Shown here: in pieces, positions 25,981 to 37,529 of the stretch
Position numbering within the stretch: the first letter of the stretch is position 1
Layout: each line of letters starts with the position of its first letter
Assembly: GCF_020882245.1 (NCBI RefSeq)
Contig: NC_083598.1
Span: 70,747,714 to 70,811,713 of the forward strand
Length of the DNA: 64,000 bases
Direction of reading: 5' to 3'
Source: Rhopalosiphum padi
Taxonomy: Eukaryota; Arthropoda; Insecta; Hemiptera; Aphididae
Translations under genes and position numbers: made by a program
Notes under the pieces: generated by a model
Told to the model about the DNA's origin: nothing
Seen by the model: the letters and a program-made list of their open reading frames with translations, nothing else
The model's database searches: none

Positions 25981-26734
25981 GTAGTGTAGGTTATCAGTCT
26001 TTTGATTGAGCCTCAGGTCCACGGAATTCCAGTTGTCCACCAGAACTTTGTTGATGCCAACGCCGTCGCTGAAACGCGGGTCCAACGTCAGTGGCGACTG
26101 ATTGGAAACGACCGGACCGTTGCCGGCGGGCGACGGGTTGACGTCGTCCAAACACAGTCCTGCGTCGCCGCCGCGGCCGCCACTGGAGGTGGTGCTCGTG
26201 CTGCCGGTGCTGATGGTGCCACCGCCGAACGCAGACGAGTACCCGGAAAAGCTGCCGCTGCTGCAGCCGCCGCCGCCGCCGCCGTCGCCCGCAATCTTGC
26301 CACCGCTGTTGGTGCTACTGGTGCTGGTGCTGCTGGTGCTGTTGCTGCGGCACCGGCAACGGGCGCAGTGCCTGCAGCACTTGACTCGCGGTATGCGATC
26401 CGAGTCCGCGGGGTAACTGTGCAAGCCGCCGTCCGCGTGACCCGGCCACACCGGCCGCGGTATGCAGTATTGATGCACATCGATGATGCCCTCCTTGATG
26501 GGCGACAGCAGCCAAGGCGCCGCCGTCCTCTGCACCGGACTGCCCGACGATCCGTCCGACGACGGCGGCGTCGATCCGTTCCTCAGGCACTTGGTGGCCG
26601 GCGGCGAACCCTTGTCCAAGCTTGAGTGGTCCGAGTGCGGTTGGCTGTCGTACCCGGAACTGCCGCTCTTGTTCTTCCACGTTTCATTATTGTTGTGGTG
26701 CACGTTCTCGTCGTCCACGTAAATCGGATTTATT
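25981..26734 (-). CDS. Internal exon of a long-intron gene: Ser/Gly-rich, Cys-cluster protein (residues 35-286)
   Basis: A 754-bp exon with about twice the GC of its surroundings. Minus-strand acceptor TTACAG sits at 26,740-26,735 and a perfect donor GTGAGT at 25,980-25,975. Its first base completes the AG left by the exon at 33,480-33,377, so the protein reads AVT-R-INPIYVDDENV. Features along the joined 286-residue reading: a Ser/Asp/His region (SSGYDSQPHSDHSSLDKG, about 59-76); a conserved-looking patch (APWLLSPIKEGIIDVHQYC, about 107-125); a cysteine cluster CCRHCARCRC (154-163); then Ser/Thr and Gly tracts (164-224) and an ordered tail ending KTDNLHY. The exon ends in phase 0 and no stop is reached, so the protein continues. 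An in-frame ATG at 26,769 lies in the intron before the acceptor and is probably not used. I do not recognise the family; the layout suggests a disordered regulatory or scaffold protein (inference). Confidence 0.85.
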
Positions 26735-26864
26735 CTGTAACATGAAATATAGTCAGAATTGTTTTCCATTTAACTGCAACACCTATTACAGCTAGTATTT
26801 CTATCGGGAGCTTAAAATAAAAATAAGACAGCTTACTATGAAGTCTAGTAAATATCACTGTATA

Positions 26865-27522
26865 GGGTGATTCACCAAGCACGCTAATTCTCGTTTTCTT
26901 CGTTAAAAATGCAGTTATTCAAAATCTGGTGTTTGGATTTTTTTAAAATTAAATTCTGATGGGCAAGCATCTGTTTTTCAATTATCAACCTCAATTTTCT
27001 ACTGTAAATTATATAAAGGATATTTTTCTAAAAATGTTGAAGTATAAAAATGAAAATTTGAACGAATAGATTTTTAGTTGGTTAACTTTATCCACTCTAA
27101 GGATATAGTATTATGGGGACTATGGTAAATTAATAACTAATAATTTATCGATATTTATAGCTTATAAAAATGGTTTAAATAAATACCATGTACGATCCAG
27201 AATTTTGAATTAAGTAAATAATTTATAAATTGTAAACTAAAGTTTTAAAAAAAATTATCTCCCATACACTTTACAATAAAAAAGGGGATTCTCACTTGAA
27301 AACCAAAATTTTGTATCGCTATAGGACACTCTATATTTTATAAGTAGAACCATTGATTAAATATTAATATTATATTTAATCAATGGTAGAACTGAAAATC
27401 TCAAGATTTTGAAAATATAATCTCAAAGTACTTATATTTAAAAATTTAATAAATCAAAATTTGAATATATTTATTATTAAATGAAAAAATGGGAATGAAT
27501 ATGCTTGGTGAATGGTTATTTA
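26865..27522. mobile_element. 658-bp TIR transposon with 9-bp direct repeats
   Basis: The left end reads GGGTGATTCACCAAGCACGC and the reverse complement of the right end TAACCATTCACCAAGCATAT. Similarity continues for about 40 bp. It is bordered on both sides by CACTGTATA (26,856-26,864 and 27,523-27,531), a target duplication of 8-9 bp that fits hAT or MULE transposases. It has no transposase frame, so it is non-autonomous. An inner hairpin with perfect 14-bp arms (CCATTGATTAAATA, 27,350-27,363 and 27,373-27,386) surrounds a 9-base loop. It sits in the intron just upstream of the GC-rich exon, about 130 bp from its acceptor. Confidence 0.8.
27350..27386. repeat. Perfect 14-bp inverted repeat with 9-base loop
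   Basis: Arms CCATTGATTAAATA and its exact complement TATTTAATCAATGG separated by TTAATATTA. Lies inside the 658-bp transposon. Could be a nested miniature insertion or a structural part of the element. Confidence 0.85.
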
Positions 27523-28789
27523 CACTGTATAAATTAAAATATCAATTTAGTTAAATAATAACATTATTATAATATCATCTAAAAAAATATTTTTTTCTAT
27601 CTAAAAACACTTAACGAAATTTATTCTATCTATAACTACTTTTTTAGTACACCTGTCTTAAAAATAGTATTACCACCTACATTTCTATCAATTAAATAAT
27701 ATATTTGGCAAGTGTTATTTTTCGTGGTATAGTATGTCATAGTAGTATAATATAATAATTAATAATATAATATTATACTGACTATAGTATTATAATACAT
27801 TGTACACTCGCTATTCAGTCGCTCTCGACGACGTTTAGAAATAATTATTATTATCGACTTACATCACTATATATATTACCTATACGATTATTCGTTAATA
27901 ATTGTAATAATTATCATTATTAATAAGAAATCTGAATAGGAATTATTTAATATTAAACACAGAATTTACGAGATTATCGCGTATAATAACTGAATAATAT
28001 ATGTTATCAGATAAACAGGCAAAATGTGAAATCTTTTATAAATGAATTGCATCGTGGCATAAACACATGTCCGGAATATTATAGTATTACATAAAGATTA
28101 TACTTATTTAATTACAAAATATTCAATATTTGTAATTACCTATTATTATTAGGTATACGTGAATGTAGCAAAAGAGATTCGGTGGTAGTTTATATTCTTA
28201 AATTATATATATATACCACATTGTCCATATTGTAGTATGGTATACGAATCCCTAATGGCTAATATATGTATTGTATTGTACGTAATATTATATATACGAA
28301 CGTAAAGAACTAGTTAATAACTTATATGTCAATTATTCTGCACTAATAATTTTCACTTATGTTACCTTTAACAAATTATAGTTAAAGCTTATGTTTTTAT
28401 CCGTATTATAGTAATATAATTGAAAACATAATTTAAGTTGTTATTTAAATGTAAAATTTAATTGAGTACATTGCAACAAGATATTATTTATATATTCAAA
28501 ATTTAAACATCAAATTTTTAAAATGACATTGTAAAGGAGGTATTAGGTAAAATATACGAGTAAATAGTAAAACGTTATTTTGACCAGATTACGAAATGAA
28601 AAACAGTTATTTGAGTGACGTGTTGTCAAATATCAATTACGAGCACGAATGTGGTTTACTAAAATATTCTATACAAAAAAAAGATTGACAGGTTTTGAAT
28701 TAGATCTATTTTACAACAATTTGTAGTATATTATATATTTATATGTATATAATATCATTGTCGATTTACTACAAAATAAATATTGAAAA

Positions 28790-29660
28790 ACCGGAGAATA
28801 CATTTTTGTTGTATACATCTTCATTGAGTAGGTCACTCTATGACGGATGTGTTCAGTTTGAATTAATTATAAATAAAAATATGATAGGTACCAATAAAAT
28901 AAGGGATGTGTAGTCGTGTAGATCAGCATTTATTCCTAAGGATAGTTTATGTTGTATTATTATTTAGATATATTAGAATTACATTAAGTTTAAAAAACAA
29001 AAATTTAGGTAATGTTGGAAATATTTAAGATACATTGATTTACAAAAAATAATAAAACAACTAAAATAGTTAAATTCGTTTGAGGAAAAACGTTATATTT
29101 TGTTTGAACTTAAAAGATCCAATTTTGTCTAAGTATGAACGTCAAATTTTTTTATAAAAATATTGATACTTTATATTTTTGATATACTTTAACTTTTGTA
29201 AGAACAACTTATGAGGAATCTTGTAATAAATTTTCAAGCCGAGAAACAAAAATAATATATTCAACATCAATAAAAAAAAAAAAATACTAAAAAACTTCAA
29301 ATATTTATTAATATCAAAAAGAGTAAAAATATGTTTAAAACTAAATTACGTGCAAAAAACGCTCATACAAATATTTGGTGAAATGTCAAAATTTTTGATA
29401 ATTCTTTTTTGAATAATAAATACCTATGTCCTATAAAACCAAAGTGATGTTATCAGAAACTGGTGTTAATAAGAAAATTATTGTGACTTTTCTATATGTC
29501 CACCCCCCTAAAGAATAACTAGATTAAAATATTCTATTTGAAAGCACCTTCAATATTATAGTACTGCTTTAAACCATATGATAAATGATCATGGATTAAC
29601 AAGACACGCTATTGTAAAATCAATATATTTTTCATTTCGCTCAGAATCTTAATTAAAAAA
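28790..29660 (+). repeat. Dispersed repeat family A, copy 2 (longest)
   Basis: The 3' part carries the family landmarks: TCAGAAACTGGTG (about 29,452), AAAGCACCTTCAATATT, GTACTGCT, then CTATTGTAAAATCAATAT and CGCTCAGAATCTTAA at the end. The 5' part (AAGAACAACTTATGAGGAATC near 29,200; CTCATACAAATATTTGGTGA near 29,362) looks to me like a repeat common in aphid genomes, from memory and unverified. No open frame of note. The start is approximate. It lies inside the 6.6-kb intron. Confidence 0.5.
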
Positions 29661-31566
29661 AATCAACTATTTTTATAATTTATTTAATATATACCTTATA
29701 ATCTTATTATTTATAAACATGTTTTAAAAAAAATTATTATTTTCGATGTTTTTAAAACTAATTAACAGTATTCATTCATAAATTAAGAAATATATAACAT
29801 TTAAAATAATGTTAAAAAAATATTTAGTTTTACTCGTAACCACTAACCACCAATCAATAATATACAATTTTGTACCGAATCATAATCGAGTTGGTTAAGT
29901 TCTTTCGGCTAGAGAATATACAATTAATAATTTTTTATTGTAAAATACTAAATAAACGCCGTCAAATAGATATTACACATATTATTAGTATAACATTTTA
30001 ATACTTATATAGTATATAGTATATTATATGTATTTTAACAGTAGTAAATAGCTGTGATAATTACAATTGTTTATAATATATTATATTATGATCATTGCTC
30101 ACACAACGTGGCGCAAACAAATCATGAATATAAATAAAATTAAGTTTTTATGGCGGAAGGTTATACTTAAACGTAAGTACTATTACGCTATAATATAATG
30201 TACAAATACAATAAATAAATCACGCAATGTTAATTTAGGTCTATAGCACTGTAATCATCGTCAAATATTATACTTAAAAGTTAATATAGGTGCATCTATA
30301 CTTAAAATACCTTATATAGTTGAAAATATTATGTCTATGTACATGGATGTTTATACAACAACGTGTTGGTTAACGTAATTTCAAGGTAAGAAAACTTATT
30401 TCTACATTTTGCTTAATAATATGTAATTACATAGGAATTTACGAACATATTAAAAGTAAAATGTCAAAAATAATTAAATGTTACAAATACTACGAAATTT
30501 CTCATTAAAATAGTTTTATTATGTTTGATTCATAAAATCACTACCTATATAGTTCAGTTGAAAAAAAACAAACTTCAAGATTTAATCATACTGTGTCATT
30601 GACTTACGAGTTACAAATAATTGTTGTAGTCAAATTAATATTTTATTGATAGTTTTCAAAAAGTGGTTTATATAAAATTTAAAAACCCTATAAATATTTC
30701 CAATAGTGAGTTTAGCGTTAAAAAATTAATAGAGATTGCAGATTATTAATGAAGGTCCATGTAAAAATATGTTGTAATACAAAATGGATATTAGGTTATG
30801 GGCTTATTACATTATGTAGATAATCTGTCATAACATCATCTTTGCTAAATTTCTGCCAGATAAAAATATTATACGTCGAACAACGACCTTCTCATCTGTA
30901 TCGTAGAATTTCTCCTCACAACTTAAATTGCAGTTACTATCAACTAATTCCGTCAAAGCGAACTATCATCAAAATACAATCTAAAAGATATAGTTGTAAT
31001 TTTTTCATTTTTTTTAAATCCTTTTTTGTATTGTTTATGAAATGTTTACAAGACCTAATTTGATAATTTTTTATTATAACATAGTCTCTTGTTGCCGATG
31101 GATTCTATAATAATAGAAAAATACATGTACAGAGTACATTTATTATAATACTATATTAGTATTACGAAATATAGCAAAACCAGAGAATACGAGTTATATT
31201 CACTAGAAATAAAAAACTGCATTTAACTTATACGTAAACGTGTAGATTTTTATAAACTAAAGCAATTAAACTTAATTAATAAGTAATATTATTATTTGTA
31301 ATATGCATATAAATTATTTAATTTTCAACTTGCTATATTAGATATTACGAAGACCTGGGTCTCTTTAAATCTGAATATGCTATGGATTGAGGTATTAACA
31401 TGAGGAAAAATGAAACGAATAATATTGGTTTTAGCACATCATGCTCGTGATCAAGTTCTGAACAGTGGACGGTGGTGTAGAATCGTTCAGGCAGTACGAA
31501 TAGCCATGATTCACGAACGATAAATGGAAATAAAAGAATAAAATATAATATTATTACTAAATATTT

Positions 31567-31585
31567 ATATATATATATATATATT
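31567..31585. repeat. TA microsatellite
   Basis: About nine TA units in the 6.6-kb intron. Confidence 0.8.
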
Positions 31586-31619
31586 ATATTATATTTTATA
31601 TTTATATGCATTTCTCTTT

Positions 31620-32345
31620 CTCGTTAGACCGTATAAGGTCAGCTGGGGGAATTGCAACATGATTTCGGTCTTCTTGTGCTACGGGGAGAATAATGCACGA
31701 ACAATGGGGGCCGATCACGGTGCATATCAATCGTCCGACAAATTGTCACAAAAGAGAACCGAAGGATAAGTAAGTCATGTTCGCGTGAGCTGATTTTTGT
31801 TCGTGAAAATTTTTCGAAGCCGGCCGTAAATCTCGTATCGGCCCCGTGTCTTCGTGCCGAGGATATGAAGGTAAAACGATATTGTTACTTATGTATATAC
31901 ATATATAATTTATATATACATAGGCTGTATTATAAGCACTCGCACACTGAAACTATACATAAATAAATACATCGTTCGTGGACTGCAGTACACCACCGCG
32001 GTACAGTGTATATCAGTGACCTTGGGATGTATATATATTCTGTGTCTGTGTGTGTGTATTTTATTTTTCATCTCAAATATCCAAGTACGTCCTTATTAGG
32101 TTTCTCTCGAGTTTGCTGGACCATAACCGGCAAAATACCACACGCCGTCGCCTTAATACGCGGATCCCGTGCAGATGCAGTTGCGCCTCTCGATCTTTGG
32201 GCTCACAATCTCAGTAAATTAATAACAATATTATCGTCGCGTGTTCTTTGCGAGTACACCGACCTGGATTACCGGCCGTGGTTCAGAGTTCACGGTTTCG
32301 GTTTTCGAATAAACGTTGTCGTATACGGTTTATCGAGTAATTTAC
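31620..32345. promoter_or_regulatory. CpG-rich patch inside the long intron
   Basis: Elevated GC and CpG (GGGGGCCGATCACGGTGCA, CGAAGCCGGCCGTAAATCTC, TATCGGCCCCGTGTCTTCG, TACCGGCCGTGGTTCAG) set in AT-rich intron. A plus-strand GTAAGT follows near 31,770, so an antisense or alternative first exon is conceivable. A plus frame at 32,006-32,359 is probably a by-product of the composition. Candidate alternative promoter or enhancer; inference only. Confidence 0.3.
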
Positions 32346-33376
32346 CAAAATTTAAATGAAATATAAGTTTTTCATACGATTATTATACATTTATATGTAT
32401 ATAGTAACGCATTAAAATACCAATACATTTAAATGATTAATATTTATTATCCACAAGTTAATTGTTATACTGTGTGTGGCGTGTGCGTGTTTACATAATA
32501 AATATATAAAAAAATTACCGTTCAGTTAAGTTTTCCAAACAAAAAAAATTTAAGAATGTTTTCATCCGTAAAATACATAAATAATTTTTTCTCAAAACGA
32601 ATAACAATAAATTGGTTCAATTACTTCAATTCTTAATCAAGTATAAGCAAAACCGAGCAAACACAAATCTCACTTTCAACTATCACATCCAACAAACGCT
32701 GACTGAATATCGTCATCACTAATTTAAATGATGTATTGAAACCAGTTTTTTTCGCCGTCTTAATTATTCACGTGGGATTCACCTTCGCTCTCTAATTCTC
32801 CGATAAACCACTGTAACCAATCGGAAGCAGGAAGCCAAAATGAAGACAAATTTACTAATATCATATAGGAACGAAAAAAATATATTACTACTCATTTATA
32901 AAAATAAAGATATTGACAATACTCATCGCGAAAGATAAAAACCGTAGCGAAACGTAGGTATAACATACAACTCATCTGTTGTTAAACGATCCTCACGTTA
33001 GTTCCGTTTCTTAATGCGGAATGGGATTTATACTGAAGGCATAATTTGTTATTTTAAAAATGTCTTATTTAAAAATTACAAGAAACACACGTGGTATTAT
33101 ATTCCGATGTTAAAGCAATATGATTCTCAAGTTATGGGTTTGGTATACATTGTACATAATATATTATTAACAATGAAGTAGATATATGTGTATATTTTGT
33201 CTTATGGGAGTTTGAAAGTTTTCTGTCATCAGGTCATCAGATTGAATTTTACAAAAATATGACTACGATTATCATCTTTACTTAGTGCTATAAAATATAC
33301 TCAGTATATATATTATGAGTTTATGACCTTTTAGTTGTTACAATATGTGGTTATTGAATATTATTCAAAAATTTAC

Positions 33377-33480
33377 CTAGTAACAGCGTAGACATGGGAC
33401 TTCTTGTAGTGATTGATTGGATAAACAGTGGCCAGCGGATCGTCTGTAGGATTGGCCGGCAATTGCAGCCATTTGTGCAT
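33377..33480 (-). CDS. First coding exon of the long-intron gene (residues 1-34)
   Basis: An ATG at 33,480-33,478 opens 34 codons reading MHKWLQLPANPTDDPLATVY, then PINHYKKSHVYAVT, plus two bases AG, and stops at donor GTAAAT. The leftover AG joins the first base of the exon at 26,734 to give an Arg codon, so the reading frame runs through both exons. Directly upstream is TCTTCAG|AG-ATG, so the start codon probably lies two bases inside an exon whose 5' leader is encoded further away; a second acceptor, ATTACAG, lies about 35 bp upstream. An in-frame TAA 21 bp upstream of the ATG supports this ATG as the start if the exon extends to the farther acceptor. Family not recognised. Confidence 0.75.
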
Positions 33481-33744
33481 CTCTGAAGACACACGCACCC
33501 ATTACACTTCAAATACTGCCTGTAATATTATAAATAAGTCGTCGTGAGTCATGTATTGTATATAATATGGAACATATGATTTATTTATCGTGATTATTTG
33601 TTATAAACGCATTTATAGTTCTAAATTAATTAATATTCTAAGGAAGCTATATTTAAACGAAGTTAAACTAATATAGACATAATATAAGATATCTAGGCTA
33701 TTCAAATATTATAGAAGTTACATCATACCATATTTAATCAATGA

Positions 33745-33830
33745 CTATATATATATATATATATATACTAGCTGTCACTTTCGATGTACTTCGCTATACC
33801 ATCTTACAAGTTTCACTTTATTATTATTCA
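33745..33830. repeat. TA tract joined to a retroposon-like end
   Basis: A TA microsatellite (33,745-33,768) runs directly into ACTAGCTGTCACTTTCGATG and TACTTCGCTATACC. The pairing of a TA tail with CTAGCTG...ACTTCG is reminiscent of truncated RTE/SINE-type retroposon ends in insects. It is too short and diverged to classify. Confidence 0.35.
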
Positions 33831-36800
33831 AGCTGTTATTACATATTTCTTATTTTAATTTATAATTTGTAATTATTATAATATAATAATGACTAAAACA
33901 TATTAAAGTATACGTGATCCATATTTTCACGAATACGTTGAACATGTCTCAACAAAATTAAAATAACTGTTATTATATATGACTTATTAATAATATCAAT
34001 CCAATACTATATTACTTTTACGATTTATTTATATTTATTAAAATTCAAATAAACACTATTTTAATTATTAACCATCGCAATTAACGCAAGCTATCTATTG
34101 ATTTCTATCAAGTATAATTTGTATTATTATAAGTTCTAACGTAAATACTTTATATATTATATGCTAAAATATATATTGTATATAGTATTTTAACACATAT
34201 ACCTATTATTATTATTGATAATGTAATATTAAAATATTTAATTATAACTTATAGTTAAGTATAAGAGTAATATTTTAACTAACGTAGAAGTGTTACAAAC
34301 AGTTGCATCTGTGATTTACATTGACTAAAAAAAAGACGACGGAAAACAAGTTTGGTTTATGTCAAAATATAAAACCAGATAATATTATGTGAATTTATGT
34401 TTCATAATATTATTCAACAGATTTAGTTTCAGTTTCATTTTACATATCATTTATTTTTTGATAATATCGTTATTTTTACGAATTTTAAAAATCAACATAC
34501 AATTGAATTTAGAAAGTAAAAATAAATGTACTTTTATGGTTATAATAAATGAGCTAAACTGTTGTAGTTCTAATGATTTGTTATTAAAATGCTTTGTATT
34601 AAATTTGTTAGTAAGAAGATGGGATTTTTTATTAAGTTTTTATTTAAAAGTTATGTTATATATATTAGAGACGATTTAAGGAATAAGACAAGATTCAAAT
34701 AAAATAAAGATACATTTTTAAATCGAATCAAATATTTTTAATGTGAATTTCTTTTACGAAAGCATAAATGCTTTAATATTATTTGATTATTTTTTAGATG
34801 TTTTTGGTACTTATGGCGTATAGACAAAAATCTTCTCAAGTTATACTTAAACAAGCTTCTATTTTACTGATTATTTATAAAAATCCGTGACTTATTACAA
34901 AATACTACACAATAAATAGGTACATCGTAAGGTTTACATTATAATAATATGTAAATATAGGTGTTTAAATACAGTAAATAGAATATAATATGGTTTATAC
35001 TTTAAAGTTTCAAGTTTAAAATTTTTGTTCAAATTAATATGTATTTAATTAAATACTAGTGAAACAAGCAAGTAATATTTACTTAAAATGTGTGTCATTA
35101 TAATAATTGTTTACATAACTAGCCAGGAAAATGACTTCGATAAAGCAAATAATTTTAAAAATTTTGAAATTTACTTTTAACTTTCCCAAACCAATAGAAT
35201 ATTTTTAATTTGGACACAACTTTGATTAGTTATAAGACAAGTATGGAGCTCATCGATCTCATGGGTTATACTTAAATGCTTAGGTGCAGTAATAAACGTA
35301 ATATGCATCGGCAACCTTGCCACAAAGTTCAATCAACCCAATATCGTTCAGACGTCCAGTAAACTCTCGTATTGTGTGATTGGACAATGATGCAAAATGA
35401 AAAAAAAATGTAATCAATTCTATTATGAAGAAAATTATTTTTATAATACATATACACACATGTCCCAAGGCTTCTTCCATGTGTATAGCAGCCATTAGCC
35501 GATACAATGCATACAATACATATTTGGCAATTACTATATGAGATTGGATGTATCGCATATAATAATAATATAACTGTTTTGGGATGAACATTATGTTATG
35601 AATCGCGAGCAATTATAACTGCTGCACTTCTATTTCAATGAACCCGCAGCATCGCACGACAAAATACTACTGAATCAGTCCCTATATAGAGACGTGGCTT
35701 GTGCAGATATAGCTCAATAGCTGTATAATTATCGAATTGTTACCGCCGTCGTTTGTTTTTCCTATCATTAGTTTATTTAGTTGTGTTTTTATCGTTGCGT
35801 AATCCGCACAAATAGTATTATGTCGTGGTTATAATTATGTATAATTTAAATATGACCACCGGACGGTCAATATTCGCGTGGGATCATATCCCCCATAAAG
35901 CGTGATTACGAATTTACTAACTGTGTGCGAAATTATATCCTCCGATCTTATTGCCAATAGCTATTAGTTCTAAAATTGTTCCGGGCAGAAAGTTAACGAT
36001 TCATACATTTTCCCTTTACATAAATAAAGTAAATATTTTCACACAATGTTAAAAATTAAAATGTTCATAACAATAAAATTATCTTTCGATTTAAAAGTAT
36101 CATATTTTATATTAATTGGCTATGCAAAAACTGTAAATGCCTACTTGTGAATTATTTACACAGTCAATAAATTAAGTTTCAACATGAGAAAATCATAATT
36201 AATAAAAAAAATATATGTATTTTTCAGTTACTATATCAATGACAATGCGATATATCTAATATACCTACATAATAATTTATACTATATGGGTACTATGCAT
36301 TTTTTTCCGACAGCCACATAATTCGAATATACTTATGATTTCTTATTCACAACATTATTTTTTTTCTGTCATTCCTTGCTGGCTACTCATATTTTGTAGT
36401 AATATTTTTTATTTTTTTTTCCAACTCATCAGCTATAATTGTTTAACTTCAAAAAATACTTTATCTCTTCACAGACCTTTTCTTACATCTAATATCAATA
36501 TTTTTTCGTTCAACTTTGCTTGATTTTATTCTTTTCTCGACATCATATTATACTGTCTTCTTCGCATATAGTTTATTTTTATAACTTTTAATTTGTGTTG
36601 ATAATATATTATATTGTACATTTAGAAGAAATATTATTTGTTACAATGGAATATATAGACCAATAAGATAATACAAAAATAAAAGAAGTATACATTTCAT
36701 TTCATATATTGTATTTGTAATAGGAAATTGTACAGTATCAATTCCGAAACTCGAAAGAACAATGCAACGAGACATACTAAAAATTAGAGCAATTAATATT

Positions 36801-37529
36801 TGATAATATATAATATAGGTGTTTTATATTGTATAGACACGCTCGCACTATGTTTAAATTATTTGCAAAAAAACGAGTTTAGAAAGCGGTTAGAAGTGAA
36901 CGCAAAATGCTAAATTGTTTAATAGCAATAAGATATTATTATATGTATTGACAAATAAAAACAAAAACAAAAACCAAATTTAATCATGTAAGCCAATTAT
37001 TTTGTTATAGCACTAATTATTGAAATAATTAGAACATTTTGTTAGTGTAATTTAAACAACATTAATTAGTGAGTAGATTTGTTGAAACATAATGAAGTGC
37101 TAGAATAGGCTGTAGGACATAGGTGTGAATAAGCATAATAAATACAAGCAAACGATATTATAGACTAGGTATAATAATATACCTATCAATCGAATTCAGA
37201 CGGGCATTTATAATGTGAATACATTTTGTGAATAATTTGTCGATTCACAAAAATACAATGATGAATTTTTATTCAACTTAACGTATTATAACAGTTGAGA
37301 GTTCGAAACAAATAATCATATAAATAAACTATTTTAAACAAAGATTTAATTTTTAAAAATAAATCAAATGTCAAAAAATAATAATATATTTTTTAATAAA
37401 AGATTCATTCATTTTGTAACGTTGCTCGAGTTTGATCTCAGACAACAAAAAACAATTTCGAAAAATCGCAAAAACTATTGTTATACGTCTATTATTATAT
37501 TGGTGCTGTACGTAGTATAGTGTATACAT
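33831..37529. other. AT-rich DNA upstream of the first coding exon, no gene supported
   Basis: Possible long 5' intron of the minus-strand gene. A minus-strand frame at 35,612-35,280 ends in REFTGRLNDIGLIELCGKV, which looks somewhat protein-like, but it contains a long Phe/Ile low-complexity run and no splice borders, so it is not called. The segment 36,331-36,540 is strongly T/C-rich on the plus strand. Confidence 0.35.

Larger units (their letters stand above)
26735..33376 (-). other. 6.6-kb intron of the minus-strand gene
   Basis: Bounded by donor GTAAAT (33,376 downward) and acceptor TTACAG (26,740-26,735) on the minus strand. It contains a TIR transposon (26,865-27,522), a dispersed-repeat copy (about 28,790-29,660), a TA microsatellite (31,567-31,585) and a CpG-rich patch (31,620-32,345). 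The rest is plain AT-rich DNA. A minus-strand frame at 31,611-31,345 reads LFVLPERFYTTVHC and then a hydrophobic run, but lacks exon borders. Confidence 0.75.

Noticed and set aside
26002..26625. 207-codon plus-strand frame (Ala/Arg/Val-rich) opposite the GC-rich exon
   Set aside because: It is a by-product of the GC-rich minus-strand exon, whose frame has matched splice sites and joins in phase to an upstream exon.
26735..26769. ATG at 26,769 as start of the minus-strand exon
   Set aside because: A TTACAG acceptor lies between this ATG and the exon, and the upstream exon at 33,480-33,377 joins precisely in phase after that acceptor.
31345..31611. 88-codon minus-strand frame with a hydrophobic stretch, possible hidden exon
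   Set aside because: No acceptor fits the frame, and the flanking exons already join in phase without it.
32006..32359. 117-codon plus-strand frame in the 6.6-kb intron
   Set aside because: Begins in low-complexity DNA and continues through a CpG patch; no domain and no splice sites.
35280..35612. 110-codon minus-strand frame ending REFTGRLNDIGLIELCGKV
   Set aside because: The middle is a Phe/Ile low-complexity run, there is no usable acceptor to remove it, and no family is recognisable.
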